Notes: a model not told the origin generated them from the sequence alone. A stretch of DNA of 64,000 nt from Streptomyces sp. CB01249 (GCF_001905735.1 NZ_LISW01000007.1:271600-335599); one strand, 5' to 3'; counted from the first letter of the stretch, positions 23,379 through 32,896 are shown. Made by a program: numbers and translations.

Positions 23379-24236
23379 GTGCCGTCCAACGTCAATCCCA
23401 CCGTCAGGCGACGCCGGTTGGGTCAGGAATTGCGCCGACTGCGCGAGGTCAAGGGAATGACCGCCGAGGAGGTGGCGGAGCGGCTGCTGGTCTCGCAGTC
23501 GAAGATCAGCCGCCTGGAGAACGGCCGCCGCTCCATCAGCCAGCGTGACGTCCGCGATCTCTGCGGGGTGTACGAGGTCGAGGACCGCCGCGTGGTCGAA
23601 TCGCTGATGCAGATGGCCAAGGACTCGCGCCAGCAGGGCTGGTGGCACGCGTTCGGAGACATCCCGTACAGCGTGTACATCGGTCTGGAGACCGACGCCG
23701 CTTCCCTGCGGGTGTACGAGTCGCTGATCGTCCCGGGCCTGTTGCAGACGCGGGAGTACGCGCAGGCGGCGATCGAGGGGATGTGGCCGGAGGCCACGCC
23801 GACCGAGATCGACAAGCGCATCCAGATCCGCCTCAAGCGCCAGGACCGGCTGACCGATCCGGTCGAACCTCTGCGGTTCTGGGCCGTGATCGACGAGGCC
23901 GTGCTGCGCCGCGTCGTGGGCAACCCGCAGATCATGGCGGACCAGTTGAGGCACCTGGCGGAGCTGAGCCAGCTGCCGCACGTGACGCTCCAGGTCCTGC
24001 CGTACACCGTCGGGGCGCACCCGGGGATGTACGGGAGCTACACGATCCTCGAATTCCAGGAGGACATGGACGCGAGCGTCGTCTACCTCGAAGGCATCAC
24101 CAGTGACCTGTATCTGGAAAAGGCGCCCGACGTTCAGAGTTATGCCGTGATGTACGAACACCTGCGCGCGAAGGCGCTCAGCGCGGAGCAGTCCCGGGCG
24201 TACATTCTCCAGGCGGCGGAGAACTGCGGAGCGTGA
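23379..24236 (+). CDS. XRE-family regulator with DUF5753 domain
   Basis: 285 residues. The N-terminal helix-turn-helix reads LGQELRRLREVKGMTAEEVAERLLVSQSKISRLENGRRSISQRDVRDLC. The remaining 200 residues are DUF5753 (YESLIVPGLLQTREYAQAAIEGMWPEATPTEIDKRIQIRLKRQ, then LRHLAELSQLPHVTLQVLPY, then YLEGITSDLYLEK). The family includes WhiJ-type developmental regulators that act with DUF397 proteins. GTG at 23379 is chosen with GGAGG 10 bases upstream, somewhat far. A DUF397 gene follows 209 bases downstream in the same direction, forming the usual pair. Confidence 0.9.
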   Translation: MPSNVNPTVRRRRLGQELRRLREVKGMTAEEVAERLLVSQSKISRLENGRRSISQRDVRDLCGVYEVEDRRVVESLMQMAKDSRQQGWWHAFGDIPYSVYIGLETDAASLRVYESLIVPGLLQTREYAQAAIEGMWPEATPTEIDKRIQIRLKRQDRLTDPVEPLRFWAVIDEAVLRRVVGNPQIMADQLRHLAELSQLPHVTLQVLPYTVGAHPGMYGSYTILEFQEDMDASVVYLEGITSDLYLEKAPDVQSYAVMYEHLRAKALSAEQSRAYILQAAENCGA

Positions 24237-24445
24237 CGATTTCCGCGCCCGCCACGGGCCTTCCCGGGGTCGGCGCGGAAGGTACACCTCCGCCAGGTTG
24301 TGCCGGAAGACCGCCAAGGCGTAAGTCATCCGAACGAGTGAACGCCACTCACGGCCAATGATGTTGCGGCGTAGCGTCCTCACAAGTCGCTGGGCGCAGC
24401 GGCTGGGCGCACCGCCCAACGACCGGCACAACCATCGGAGTCATT

Positions 24446-24646
24446 ATGGTGATTCGGCAGAACGCACTGACTGAGTGGACCAAGTCCTCCTATTCCGCGA
24501 ATGGGAACTGTGTGGAGGTCAAGGCGGCGGAGCGTCACGCGCTGCTGGTCCGCGACTCGAAGAGCGTGAGCAGCGGGGTCCTCGACTTCTCCGCGAAGAC
24601 CTGGTCGGCGTTCGTCCTGGACGTCTCGCGCACCGCCGGGTTCTGA
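24446..24646 (+). CDS. DUF397 small protein
   Basis: 66 residues with the complete DUF397 pattern: LTEWTKSSYSANGNCVEVKAA, then LLVRDSKSVSSGVLDFSAKTWSAFVLDVSR. It pairs with the XRE/DUF5753 gene upstream. In the WhiJ, BldB-related and similar loci, DUF397 proteins modulate the activity of the partner DNA-binding protein, and overexpression can affect development. Two terminator hairpins follow. Confidence 0.92.
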   Translation: MVIRQNALTEWTKSSYSANGNCVEVKAAERHALLVRDSKSVSSGVLDFSAKTWSAFVLDVSRTAGF

Positions 24647-24690
24647 GACCGCGCGACCCGACCGCGCGCTCGCGCCGCGGCCCGCACCAG

Positions 24691-24727
24691 GCCCTCTCGA
24701 CCGGCCCGCCGTCCTGGCCGAGAGGGC
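24691..24727 (+). terminator. Terminator hairpin after DUF397
   Basis: GCCCTCTCG (24691-24699) pairs with CGAGAGGGC (24719-24727) and is followed by TTTCGCCTTTT, giving a T-rich tail. Confidence 0.8.
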
Positions 24728-24796
24728 TTTCGCCTTTTCCGGGCCGGATTCCCGGGATTTCTCCGGCAGTTCCTCTGGCAGTTCCCCTCCTCACTC

Positions 24797-24826
24797 GACC
24801 GCACGGGACCCGCATCCCGTGCGGTC
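24797..24826. terminator. Second hairpin upstream of the symporter gene
   Basis: GACCGCACGGGA (24797-24808) pairs perfectly with TCCCGTGCGGTC (24815-24826) with a 6-base loop, followed by TTCTTCGTGCTT. It insulates the symporter promoter region. Confidence 0.75.
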
Positions 24827-25100
24827 TTCTTCGTGCTTCCCTGCGCTCACAGCCTGGCGAAGCGCCCGCTCATCGTGTGGCCGCCGTCACGTGCGCGACA
24901 ACGCTCCCGTAGGTCAAGAACGAGTAAAATCGTTCCTCTTGCTGATCTGTGTTCACATCTATGACCGGAAGGGTCCTTGACCCGGGTACCGCACAGGCGG
25001 TTCAATCCCCGAAGTCCCCGCTCCCGCACGGGGCGCCGCTGAGCGGCCGTACTGGCGAAGTGCGCACCCCGTTCACAAGGCGGACCCCGGGAGGGGACAT
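24827..25100 (+). promoter_or_regulatory. Upstream region of the symporter gene with an inverted repeat
   Basis: No gene is seen. GAACGA (24918-24923) and TCGTTC (24930-24935) form an inverted repeat with an AT-rich spacer, GTAAAA. TGTGTTCACA (24948-24957) is another small palindrome. This AT-rich patch is the most promoter-like part of the region. Confidence 0.4.
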
Positions 25101-26696
25101 ATGAACAGTCTCGACTGGGTCGTGCTCATCGGCTACTTCGGCGTGATGATCGCGATCGGGCTCTGGTCCCACAAGCGTGTCGACAACGTCAGCGACTTCT
25201 TCACGGCGGGCGGCCGGATGCCCTGGTGGCTCTCCGGCATCTCGCACCACATGTCGGGGTACAGCGCCGTGATGTTCACGGGCTACGCCGGCATCGCGTA
25301 CCAGTACGGCGTCACGTCCTTCGTGACCTGGTCGCTGCCGATCGCGATCGGCATCGGCATCGGCGCGCAGCTGTTCGCGCCCCGGCTCAACCGGCTGCGC
25401 TCGCGGCTGTACGTGGCGTCCCCGCTGGAATACCTCAAGAACCGCTACAACGTGCCGACCCAGCAGGCCCTCGCCTGGTCGGGGCTGCTGCTGAAGATCG
25501 TGGACGTCGGCGCCAAGTGGGCCGCGATCGCGACCCTGTTGTCCGTCTTCACCGGGATCACCCTGACCCAGGGCATCTTCATCACCGGCATCATCACGGC
25601 CGTCTACTGCACGGTCGGCGGCCTGTGGGCCGACGCGCTCACCGAACTGGGGCAGTTCGTCATCCAGTTGTTCGCCGGGCTCGCGATGCTCGTCACCGCG
25701 ATGCACGAGCTGGACGGCTTCAGCACCCTGTGGACGATCTGGGACAAGCTGCCCGAGGGCCACGCGGACCCGACGGCCGGTCCGTACACCGTGACGTTCC
25801 TGCTGGCGTACCTGTTCATCAAGACCTTCGAGTACAACGGCGGGATGTGGAACCAGGCCCAGCGCTACATGGCCACGGACTCCGCCGCCTCCGCGACCCG
25901 TTCGGCGCGGCTCTCCGCCGTCCTGTGGCTGGTGTGGCCGACGGTCCTGTTCTTCCCGATGTGGTGCGCCCCGCTGCTGGTCCACGCCGAGAAGCCGGAC
26001 GCCTCCGACAGCTACGCGCTGATGACCGAACAGCTGCTGCCGCACGGGCTGCTGGGCCTGGTCGTCGTCGGGTTCTTCTCGCACACGATGGCCATGTGCT
26101 CCTCCGACGCCAACGCGATCTCCGCCGTCTTCACCCGGGACATCGCCCCGGTCTTCTCCAAGGCCGCCCGCGAGTGGAGCAGCCGGGCCGGTCTGCTCGC
26201 CGCTCGGCTGTCCACGCTGGGCTTCCTCGCGCTGTCCATGGCGCTGGCGACGCAGATCAACTCGCCGACGTTCAAGGACATCATCTCCGTCGTCATCAAG
26301 TGGGTCGCCGGGCTGATGGGCCCGATCGCGATCCCGTTCATGCTGGGGCTGCTGCGCCCCTTCCGTAAGTCGGGGCCGACGGCCGCGCTCGTCAGCTGGG
26401 CGGCGGGGCTGCTGGCGTTCTACTTCACCAACTACGACCTGGACGGCTCGGTGAAGGAGGGCGTGGCACTCCAGTACCAGGTGGCACTGCCGCTGGCGAT
26501 CTCGCTGGTGCTGTACGTGGTGATCGGCTTCGTACGCCCGGAGGACACCCCGGAACGCGACGCGCTGATCGAGCGGATCAACACGGACGGCGACGGGCCG
26601 GAGGCGTCCGGCGCGGCCGCCGTCCCGGCGCAGGCCGGTCCGCAGGACGTCACGGTCGCCACCGAGGGCACGAAGGGAGACGGTCAGCGCGGGTAG
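25101..26696 (+). CDS. Sodium:solute symporter (SSS family)
   Basis: 531 residues with 13 or 14 TM segments. TM1 is LDWVVLIGYFGVMIAIGLWSHKRV, followed by the family motif VDNVSDFFTAGGRMPWWLSGISHHMSGYSAVMFTGYAG. A typical later segment is FFSHTMAMCSSDANAISAVFTRDI. Family members import sugars, proline, vitamins or organic acids with Na+. The GGxxPWWxxG loop resembles the SGLT-like branch, but the substrate is not assigned. A good GGGAGGGG ribosome-binding site precedes the ATG. The C terminus is polar and acidic. The last 13 bases overlap the end of the convergent ADP-ribosylglycohydrolase gene. Confidence 0.9.
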   Translation: MNSLDWVVLIGYFGVMIAIGLWSHKRVDNVSDFFTAGGRMPWWLSGISHHMSGYSAVMFTGYAGIAYQYGVTSFVTWSLPIAIGIGIGAQLFAPRLNRLRSRLYVASPLEYLKNRYNVPTQQALAWSGLLLKIVDVGAKWAAIATLLSVFTGITLTQGIFITGIITAVYCTVGGLWADALTELGQFVIQLFAGLAMLVTAMHELDGFSTLWTIWDKLPEGHADPTAGPYTVTFLLAYLFIKTFEYNGGMWNQAQRYMATDSAASATRSARLSAVLWLVWPTVLFFPMWCAPLLVHAEKPDASDSYALMTEQLLPHGLLGLVVVGFFSHTMAMCSSDANAISAVFTRDIAPVFSKAAREWSSRAGLLAARLSTLGFLALSMALATQINSPTFKDIISVVIKWVAGLMGPIAIPFMLGLLRPFRKSGPTAALVSWAAGLLAFYFTNYDLDGSVKEGVALQYQVALPLAISLVLYVVIGFVRPEDTPERDALIERINTDGDGPEASGAAAVPAQAGPQDVTVATEGTKGDGQRG

Positions 26697-27796
26697 CGGG
26701 CCAGCCAGCCCGGGGCGGCGGTGGCCGGGCTGTGCAGGGCGGGCCCCTGGGTCATCTCCATGGCGAAGTCGTCGGCGAGTTCGAGGAGGGTGGCCCGCCC
26801 CTCCAGCTCGGCGAGCCAGGCCGGGGGCAGCGCGGTCTCCCCGTGCATCGCGCCCAGCAGCGCCCCGCACAGCGCCCCGGTCGCGGCGGACGGGCCCCCG
26901 TGGTTCACCGCGAGCCGCAGCCCCTGCCGCACGTCCTCCCCGACGAGCGCGCAGTACACCGCGACCGCCAGCACCTCGTCGGCGGAGTCCGTGACGCCCA
27001 GGGACTCGATGAGCGCGGGCCCCGGGATGCCCTGGCGTACGGCGCCGAGGGCGCGGCGCAGCGCCTCGGTGACGGGTTCGTGGCCCGGGCGGTCCGCGAG
27101 CAGCCCCAGCGCGTGCTGCACGGAGCCGTCCAGGGTCTCGCCGCGCGCCAGCCCGTGCACGACGACCGCGAAGGCACCGGCGGAGAGCAGGGCGGTGGGG
27201 TGCCCGTGGGTGTGCGCGGCGCACTCGACGGCGAGCTGGAACACCAGCTGCGGCTCCCAGCCGACGAGCAGCCCGAAGGGCGCGGACCGGGTGAGCGCGG
27301 CGGCGTCGTGCGCGGCGGGGTGCTTGGGCCGGTCCAGGGTGCCCATGATGTCGTCGCCGAGGCCGTTCAGGCACTCCCGGGTGGGGTCGCGGCGGGCGTA
27401 GAGCCATTCCTGCCCGGCGAGCCAGCCGTTGTCCTTGCGGCGCTCGTCGGGCCCCCAGTCGCGCTGGGTCGCGGCCCAGCGGAGATGGGCGCGGTGGACG
27501 TCGGTGGGCGGGTGCCAGGCGCCGGTGTCGCGGCGGACCTGGGCGCGGATCAGCCCGTCGACGGTGAACAGGGTGAGCTGGGTGGCGGCGGTGACCGTGC
27601 CGCGCGCGCCGTGGGCGGGGACGAAGTCGGTGAGGGCGTCGGGGCCGTGGGCGGCGCGGATCTCCTCCAGGGTGAGGGCGCCGACGCCGGCGCCGAGCGC
27701 GTCCCCGAGGGCGCCGCCGAGGAGGGTGCCGCGCACCCGGCTGCGGAAGTCCTGCTGCTCGGCCCGCCCCCAGACGGCCAGGATCCCTGTACTCAC
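26684..27796 (-). CDS. ADP-ribosylglycohydrolase family protein
   Basis: 370 residues. The N-terminal block FRSRVRGTLLGGALGDALGAGVGALTLEEIRAAHG is the DraG-type start; TATQLTLFTVDGLIRA stands where DraG enzymes have the T-D-D/E metal motif, and AVNHGGPSAATGALCGALLGAMHG corresponds to the C-terminal GDxDT motif, here GPSAA. Metal ligands are therefore altered at both ends: TQLT replaces TDDT and GGPSAA replaces GGDTDT. The fold is clear but hydrolase activity is doubtful. GTG at 27796 follows GGGAG at 7 bases. It stands alone between convergent and divergent neighbours. Confidence 0.85.
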   Translation of the reverse strand: MSTGILAVWGRAEQQDFRSRVRGTLLGGALGDALGAGVGALTLEEIRAAHGPDALTDFVPAHGARGTVTAATQLTLFTVDGLIRAQVRRDTGAWHPPTDVHRAHLRWAATQRDWGPDERRKDNGWLAGQEWLYARRDPTRECLNGLGDDIMGTLDRPKHPAAHDAAALTRSAPFGLLVGWEPQLVFQLAVECAAHTHGHPTALLSAGAFAVVVHGLARGETLDGSVQHALGLLADRPGHEPVTEALRRALGAVRQGIPGPALIESLGVTDSADEVLAVAVYCALVGEDVRQGLRLAVNHGGPSAATGALCGALLGAMHGETALPPAWLAELEGRATLLELADDFAMEMTQGPALHSPATAAPGWLARYPR

Positions 27797-27964
27797 CGCG
27801 CCACTCCCGTATGCCGTGTCTTCGTTCCCCTGTGCGACTGTGCGGTAACTGCGCAGCACTGTAATCGAACGCGTGCGGGGCCAAGGAGGGCGGAGCATTT
27901 CCTACGGCTCCGAGGCGCGTCGAATTCCGTTGCGGCGCACGGGCCCGGGGGCGATGATCGCCCG

Positions 27965-28894
27965 ATGCCCTCACCCCTCCCCCACGCCCATGCCCATGCC
28001 CATCCCGACGGCCGCGCGGGCATCGACGCCGCGCTCGTGGAGCGGCTGATCGCCGCGCAGTTCCCGCAGTGGAGGGGCCTGCCCGTGGTCCCCGTCGAGG
28101 TGGACGGCTGGGACAACCGCACGTACCGCCTCGGCGACGCGATGACGGTCCGGCTGCCCACCGCCGCGGGCTACGTCCCCGCCGTGGAGAAGGAGCACGT
28201 CTGGCTGCCCCGCCTGGCCCCCTCGCTGCCGGTCCCGGTCCCCCCGGTCCTCGCCCTGGGCGCGCCCGGCGAGGGCTACCCGTTCCCCTGGTCGGTGCGG
28301 CGCTGGCTGCCCGGCGAGACGGCGGCGCGCGGGCACATCGAGGACCTGCCCGGCTTCGCGGCCTCGGTGGCGGGATTCCTCCGCGCCCTCCAGCGCTGCG
28401 ACCCGGCGGGCGGCCCGGCGGCGGGCGCGCACAGCTGGCACCGGGGCGCCTCCCCCGCGTACTACGACGAGCAGACCCGCCGCTGCCTGACCCTCCTCGC
28501 GGACCGCGTGGACACGGACCGGGCACGGCCGGCCTGGGAGGCGGCCCTCGCCGCCGAGTGGCACGGGGACCCGGTGTGGTTCCACGGAGACATCGCCGCC
28601 GGCAACCTCCTGGTCCGGGGCGGCGAGCTGTCGGCCGTCATCGACTTCGGCACCTCCGGCGTGGGCGACCCGGCCTGCGACCTGGTGATCGCCTGGACCA
28701 CGTTCGACGGCGAGAGCCGCGAGGCGTTCCGCGAGTCGGCCGCCCAGGACCCCGGAACCTGGGCGCGGGCCCGGGGCTGGGCGCTGTGGAAGGCGCTGCT
28801 GAATCTGGTGCTGGACACCGAGGCGGACCCGGCCCGGGCGGCGAACGAACTGCGGGTGGTGGAGGCGGTGGTGGGGGAGCACGAGGCGCGCTAG
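27965..28894 (+). CDS. Aminoglycoside-phosphotransferase-fold kinase
   Basis: 309 residues with the APH/choline kinase fold. The N lobe has VEVDGWDNRTYRLGDAMTVRLPTAAGYVPAVEKEHVWLPRL. The catalytic Brenner motif is VWFHGDIAAGNLLVRGGELSAVIDFGTSGVGDPACDLV, with catalytic Asp in HGD and the metal-binding DFG-like DFGTSG. It phosphorylates a small hydroxylated molecule or antibiotic; members of this branch are rarely true resistance enzymes. The start at 27965 gives an unusual HAHAHAH stretch in the first 12 residues. A later start is possible. Confidence 0.88.
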   Translation: MPSPLPHAHAHAHPDGRAGIDAALVERLIAAQFPQWRGLPVVPVEVDGWDNRTYRLGDAMTVRLPTAAGYVPAVEKEHVWLPRLAPSLPVPVPPVLALGAPGEGYPFPWSVRRWLPGETAARGHIEDLPGFAASVAGFLRALQRCDPAGGPAAGAHSWHRGASPAYYDEQTRRCLTLLADRVDTDRARPAWEAALAAEWHGDPVWFHGDIAAGNLLVRGGELSAVIDFGTSGVGDPACDLVIAWTTFDGESREAFRESAAQDPGTWARARGWALWKALLNLVLDTEADPARAANELRVVEAVVGEHEAR

Positions 28895-28913
28895 CGCTTC
28901 GTACTCCCCCACC

Positions 28914-31493
28914 TCAGTCCCCCAGCACCGGCAACAGCTCCGGCAGATGACCGTCCGACGCACCCGCCGCCGTCACCCGCTCCTCCGGGACCTCTCCGTA
29001 CAGCGTCGTGCGCGGCTTCGCCGGGCGGCCGGCGAGTTGTGCGATGGCCTCCAGGTCGCGGACCGAGCGGTAGGAGCCGTAACTCGACCCGGCCATACGG
29101 GAGATGGTCTCCTCCATCAGGGTGCCGCCCAGGTCGTTCGCGCCGGAGCGGAGCATCTCGGCGGCGCCCTCCGTGCCGAGCTTGACCCAGCTGGTCTGGA
29201 TGTTGGTGATGTGGGGGTGCAGGAGGAGGCGGGCCATCGCGGTGACGGCCCTGTTGTCGCGGTCGGTCGGGCCGGGGCGGGCGATCCCCGCGAGGTAGAC
29301 CGGGGCGTTGGTGTGGATGAAGGGCAGGGTCACGAACTCCGTGAAGCCGCCGGTCTCCTGCTGGAGCGCGGCCAGGGTGCGCAGGTGGCCCAGCCAGTGG
29401 CGGGGCTGGTCGACGTGGCCGTACATCATGGTCGAGGAGGAGCGCAGGCCCACCTCGTGGGCGGTCCTGATGACCTCCAGCCACGTGGCGGTGGGCAGTT
29501 TGCCCTTGGTGAGGACCCAGCGGACCTCGTCGTCCAGGATCTCGGCCGCCGTGCCCGGGATCGAGCCGAGCCCGGCCTCCTTCGCGGCGGTCAGCCAGTC
29601 CCGGATCGACATGCCGGTGCGGGTGGCCCCGTTGACGACCTCCATCGGCGAGAACGCGTGGACGTGGATGCCGGGCACCCGCTCCTTCACGGCCCGCGCG
29701 ATGTCGAAGTAGGCCGTGCCGGGCAGGTCCGGGTGGATGCCGCCCTGCATGCAGACCTCGACCGCGCCCACGTCCCACGCCTGCGCGGCCCGGTCCGCGA
29801 CCTGGTCGAGCGAGAGGGTGTACGCGTCGGCGTCGGTGCGGCGCTGGGCGAAGGCGCAGAAGCGGCAGCCGGTGTAGCAGACGTTGGTGAAGTTGATGTT
29901 GCGCGTGACGATGTACGTGACGTCGTCGCCGACCACGTCCCGCCGCAGCGCGTCCGCGATCCGGCACAGCTCGTCCAGGGCCGGACCGTCCGCGTGCAGC
30001 AGCGCGAGCGCCTGGTCGTCGGTGAGCTTCGTCGGGTCGTCCGCCGCCTGGCTCAGCGCCGCGCGCACGTCCCCGTCGATCCGGGAGGGCACCATCCCGG
30101 GGGCCGCCGCCTCGCGCAGCGCCTCCCAGTCCCCGTAGACGACGTCGAAGTCGTCGCGGCGGTCGCCGGTGCGGCCCTCCGTGTCGATGGTGCGGTGCAG
30201 GTCGGTGCGGCCGGAGGCGTTGAACCCCTCGTCCGGCTCCTGCCAGGGCAGCCCCTCCGGCATCGCGCCCTCGCGGGCGAGCCCGGTCTCCGGGTCGGCC
30301 AGCGCCCGTACGTGCGGCAGCAGGCGCGGGTCCAGCCAGGGTTCGCCGCGCTGGATGAACTCCGGGTAGATCGTGAGGCGTTCGCGCAGCGTGAAGCCGG
30401 ACTCGGCGGTGCGGGCGGCGAGTTCGTCGATGTGCGGCCACGGGCGCTCGGGGTTCACATGGTCGGGGGTCAGCGGCGACACCCCGCCCCAGTCGTCGAT
30501 GCCCGCGCCGATGAGCAGCGCGTACTCCGCGTCGACCAGGTTCGGCGGGGCCTGGATGCGGGCGGACGGGCCGAGGATGTGCCGGGCGACGGCGATCGCG
30601 GCGGCCAGTTCCTCCAGCTCCGCGTCCGGCATCCCGCGCATCGCGGTGTCGGGCTTGGCCCGGAAGTTCTGGACGATGACCTCCTGGATGCCGTGGTAGG
30701 CCCGGGCGGTCCGGCGCAGCTCGAAGAGGGAGTCCGCGCGCTCCTCGTACGACTCGCCGATGCCGATCAGGATGCCCGTGGTGAACGGCACGTTGGACCG
30801 GCCCGCGTCCTCAAGGACCCGCAGCCGCACGGCCGGTTCCTTGTCCGGGGAGCCGTGGTGCGGGCCGCCGGGCTCGGACCACAGGCGGGTCGCGGTCGTC
30901 TCCAGCATCATGCCCATGGAGGGCGCGACGGGCTTCAGCCGCTGGAGGTCCGTCCAGCTCATGACCCCGGGGTTGAGGTGGGGCAGCAGCCCCGTCTCCT
31001 CAAGGACCCGGATCGCCATGGCACGTACGTACGCGAGGGTGTCGTCGTACCCCTCCGCCTCCAGCCACTCGCGCGCCTCCGGCCAGCGGTCCTCCGGCCG
31101 GTCCCCGAGCGTGAACAGGGCCTCCTTGCAGCCCATCGCGGCCCCCTCGCGGGCGATGGCCAGCACCTCGTCGGGCGACAGGAACATGCCGTGCCCGGCC
31201 CGGCGGAGCTTGCCGGGCACGGTGACGAATGTGCAGTAGTGGCACTTGTCACGGCAGAGCCGGGTCAGCGGGATGAAGACCTTGCGGGAGTACGTGATGA
31301 CCCCCGGCCGCCCGGCGGCCTCAAGGCCCGCGTCGCGCACCCGGGCGGCGGAGGCCGCGAGATCCGTCAGGTCGTCGCCGCGCGCCTGGAGCAGCACGGC
31401 GGCCTCCGCCGCGTCGAGTGCGACTCCGTCACGCGCGCGCTTGAGCGCGCGCCGCATCGAGTTGGTGGTGGGTCCGCTCTGGGCATCGGTCAT
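28914..31493 (-). CDS. fbiC: FO synthase FbiC (CofG-CofH fusion)
   Basis: 859 residues. Two radical-SAM halves are fused. The CofG half has LCRDKCHYCTF (CxxxCxxC near residues 79-86) and the CofH half has NINFTNVCYTGCRFCAFAQ (near residues 538-545). Together they make 7,8-didemethyl-8-hydroxy-5-deazariboflavin (FO) from tyrosine and 5-amino-6-ribitylaminouracil, the deazaflavin core of coenzyme F420. The fusion is normal in actinobacteria. It starts 35 bases after the stop of a Ser/Thr kinase gene on the same strand, so the kinase and fbiC are probably co-transcribed. An F420-type LLM oxidoreductase is at 43633-44463. The ATG at 31493 has only a weak GGGGA upstream. Confidence 0.97.
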   Translation of the reverse strand: MTDAQSGPTTNSMRRALKRARDGVALDAAEAAVLLQARGDDLTDLAASAARVRDAGLEAAGRPGVITYSRKVFIPLTRLCRDKCHYCTFVTVPGKLRRAGHGMFLSPDEVLAIAREGAAMGCKEALFTLGDRPEDRWPEAREWLEAEGYDDTLAYVRAMAIRVLEETGLLPHLNPGVMSWTDLQRLKPVAPSMGMMLETTATRLWSEPGGPHHGSPDKEPAVRLRVLEDAGRSNVPFTTGILIGIGESYEERADSLFELRRTARAYHGIQEVIVQNFRAKPDTAMRGMPDAELEELAAAIAVARHILGPSARIQAPPNLVDAEYALLIGAGIDDWGGVSPLTPDHVNPERPWPHIDELAARTAESGFTLRERLTIYPEFIQRGEPWLDPRLLPHVRALADPETGLAREGAMPEGLPWQEPDEGFNASGRTDLHRTIDTEGRTGDRRDDFDVVYGDWEALREAAAPGMVPSRIDGDVRAALSQAADDPTKLTDDQALALLHADGPALDELCRIADALRRDVVGDDVTYIVTRNINFTNVCYTGCRFCAFAQRRTDADAYTLSLDQVADRAAQAWDVGAVEVCMQGGIHPDLPGTAYFDIARAVKERVPGIHVHAFSPMEVVNGATRTGMSIRDWLTAAKEAGLGSIPGTAAEILDDEVRWVLTKGKLPTATWLEVIRTAHEVGLRSSSTMMYGHVDQPRHWLGHLRTLAALQQETGGFTEFVTLPFIHTNAPVYLAGIARPGPTDRDNRAVTAMARLLLHPHITNIQTSWVKLGTEGAAEMLRSGANDLGGTLMEETISRMAGSSYGSYRSVRDLEAIAQLAGRPAKPRTTLYGEVPEERVTAAGASDGHLPELLPVLGD

Positions 31494-31528
31494 GTCCCCG
31501 AGCATACGAGCGGGTGGCCGGGGCCTCC

Positions 31529-32896
31529 CTACGCGTAGTACTCCAGGATCAGCGGCAGGTCCTGGGTCCATTGCCGCAGGCGGGAGCGGTTGCGGGCGGC
31601 CAGCGCCCAGGTGTGCACGGCCCCCGCGCGCAGGCGGACGGTGACGACGAGGAGTTTGGGCCCGCGCACCGCGTATTCGATCCGGCCGATCTCGGCCCAG
31701 GCGAACTGCACCTCGGGCCCGTGGTCCGCCTGGAACTCGACCCCCAGCGCGTCGATCACCAGCGAACTGCCCGTGCCGACACCGACGAACCCGATGTCGG
31801 TGACGGGCTCGGCGGGCCCCTGCTGCCACGTGCCGCCCGCGGCCGGCGCCTGCGCGTAGGGGTTGTTGGGGATCGCGGAGGCGGGCGGATAGGGCGAGGG
31901 GGTGTACGGGGACGGGCCGTAGGGCGAGGCCGCCATCGGCGGGTACGGGGACGGCGTCCCGGAGTTCGGCGGGTAGGCGGGGGGCACGGGGGCCGCGCCG
32001 ACGGGCGGGAGGGGGTGCTGCGGCGACGGGGTCGCGTCGGCCGGCTGGCCGGGCTGCCGCGCCGGTACGGGCATGGTCGGGACGTACACCGGCCCCCCGG
32101 GCGCGAACAGGTCCAACAGCGCCTCCGGCGCGGGCCGCTCGCCCGGCTCCTTCGCCAGGCAGGCCGCCACCACGTCCCGTACGCCCTCCGGCACCGCGCC
32201 CAGGTCCGGCGCCTCGTGCACCGACCGGTACATCATCCCCATGGGCGTCCCGGCCCCGAACGCAGCTCCACCCGCCGCCGCGACGAGCACGGCGCCCAGG
32301 GCGAACACATCGGCGGGGGCGCCGACTTCGAGGCCCTGGGCCTGCTCGGGGGCGAGGAAGCCCGGCGTCCCGAAGGCCATCCCGGTCGCGGTGAGCCGGG
32401 TCGATTCCAGGGCCCGGGCGATACCGAAGTCCAGGACGCGCGGCCCGTCCGCCGCCATGATGATGTTGCCCGGCTTCAGGTCGCGGTGGACGAGCCCGCA
32501 GCGGTGGATGGCGGCCAGCGCCTCGGCGAGGGCGGCGCCCAGCTGCCGCAGCCGCGCCTCGCCCATCGGGCCCTCGGCCTCCACGAGCGCGGAGAGCGTG
32601 GGCCCGGGGATGTAGGCCGTCGCCAGCCAGGGCGCGGGCGCGTCGGGGTCCGCGTCGACCACCGGCGCCGTGTGGAAGCCGCCGACGCTCCGGGCGGCCT
32701 CGACCTCGGCCCGGAACCGCTCGCGGAAGTGCGGATCGGCGGCCAGTTCGGAGCGCGCCACCTTCACGGCGACCGCGCGCCCGCCCCGGGACCGCGCCAG
32801 ATAGACGACGCCCATGCCACCCGCGCCGAGCTGCCGCTCCACGGCGTATCCGCCGACCTTCTCGGGCAGGTCCGCCCCGTCCGTTCCGTACGCCAT
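31529..32896 (-). CDS. Soluble Ser/Thr protein kinase (Hanks type)
   Basis: 455 residues. Kinase domain at about 15-270: glycine loop LGAGGMGVVYLAR, catalytic Lys45 in AVAVKVAR, HRDLKPGN with Asp139, DFG at 156-158 and APEQ in FLAPEQAQG. Residues 275-360 are a Pro/Tyr/Ala linker with PSPYPP repeats, and the last 90 residues form a small PH-like beta-sandwich (LGVEFQADHGPEVQFAWAEIGRIEYAVR). No TM segment is visible, so unlike most PknB relatives it is cytoplasmic. It lies directly upstream of fbiC in the same direction. Confidence 0.92.
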   Translation of the reverse strand: MAYGTDGADLPEKVGGYAVERQLGAGGMGVVYLARSRGGRAVAVKVARSELAADPHFRERFRAEVEAARSVGGFHTAPVVDADPDAPAPWLATAYIPGPTLSALVEAEGPMGEARLRQLGAALAEALAAIHRCGLVHRDLKPGNIIMAADGPRVLDFGIARALESTRLTATGMAFGTPGFLAPEQAQGLEVGAPADVFALGAVLVAAAGGAAFGAGTPMGMMYRSVHEAPDLGAVPEGVRDVVAACLAKEPGERPAPEALLDLFAPGGPVYVPTMPVPARQPGQPADATPSPQHPLPPVGAAPVPPAYPPNSGTPSPYPPMAASPYGPSPYTPSPYPPASAIPNNPYAQAPAAGGTWQQGPAEPVTDIGFVGVGTGSSLVIDALGVEFQADHGPEVQFAWAEIGRIEYAVRGPKLLVVTVRLRAGAVHTWALAARNRSRLRQWTQDLPLILEYYA

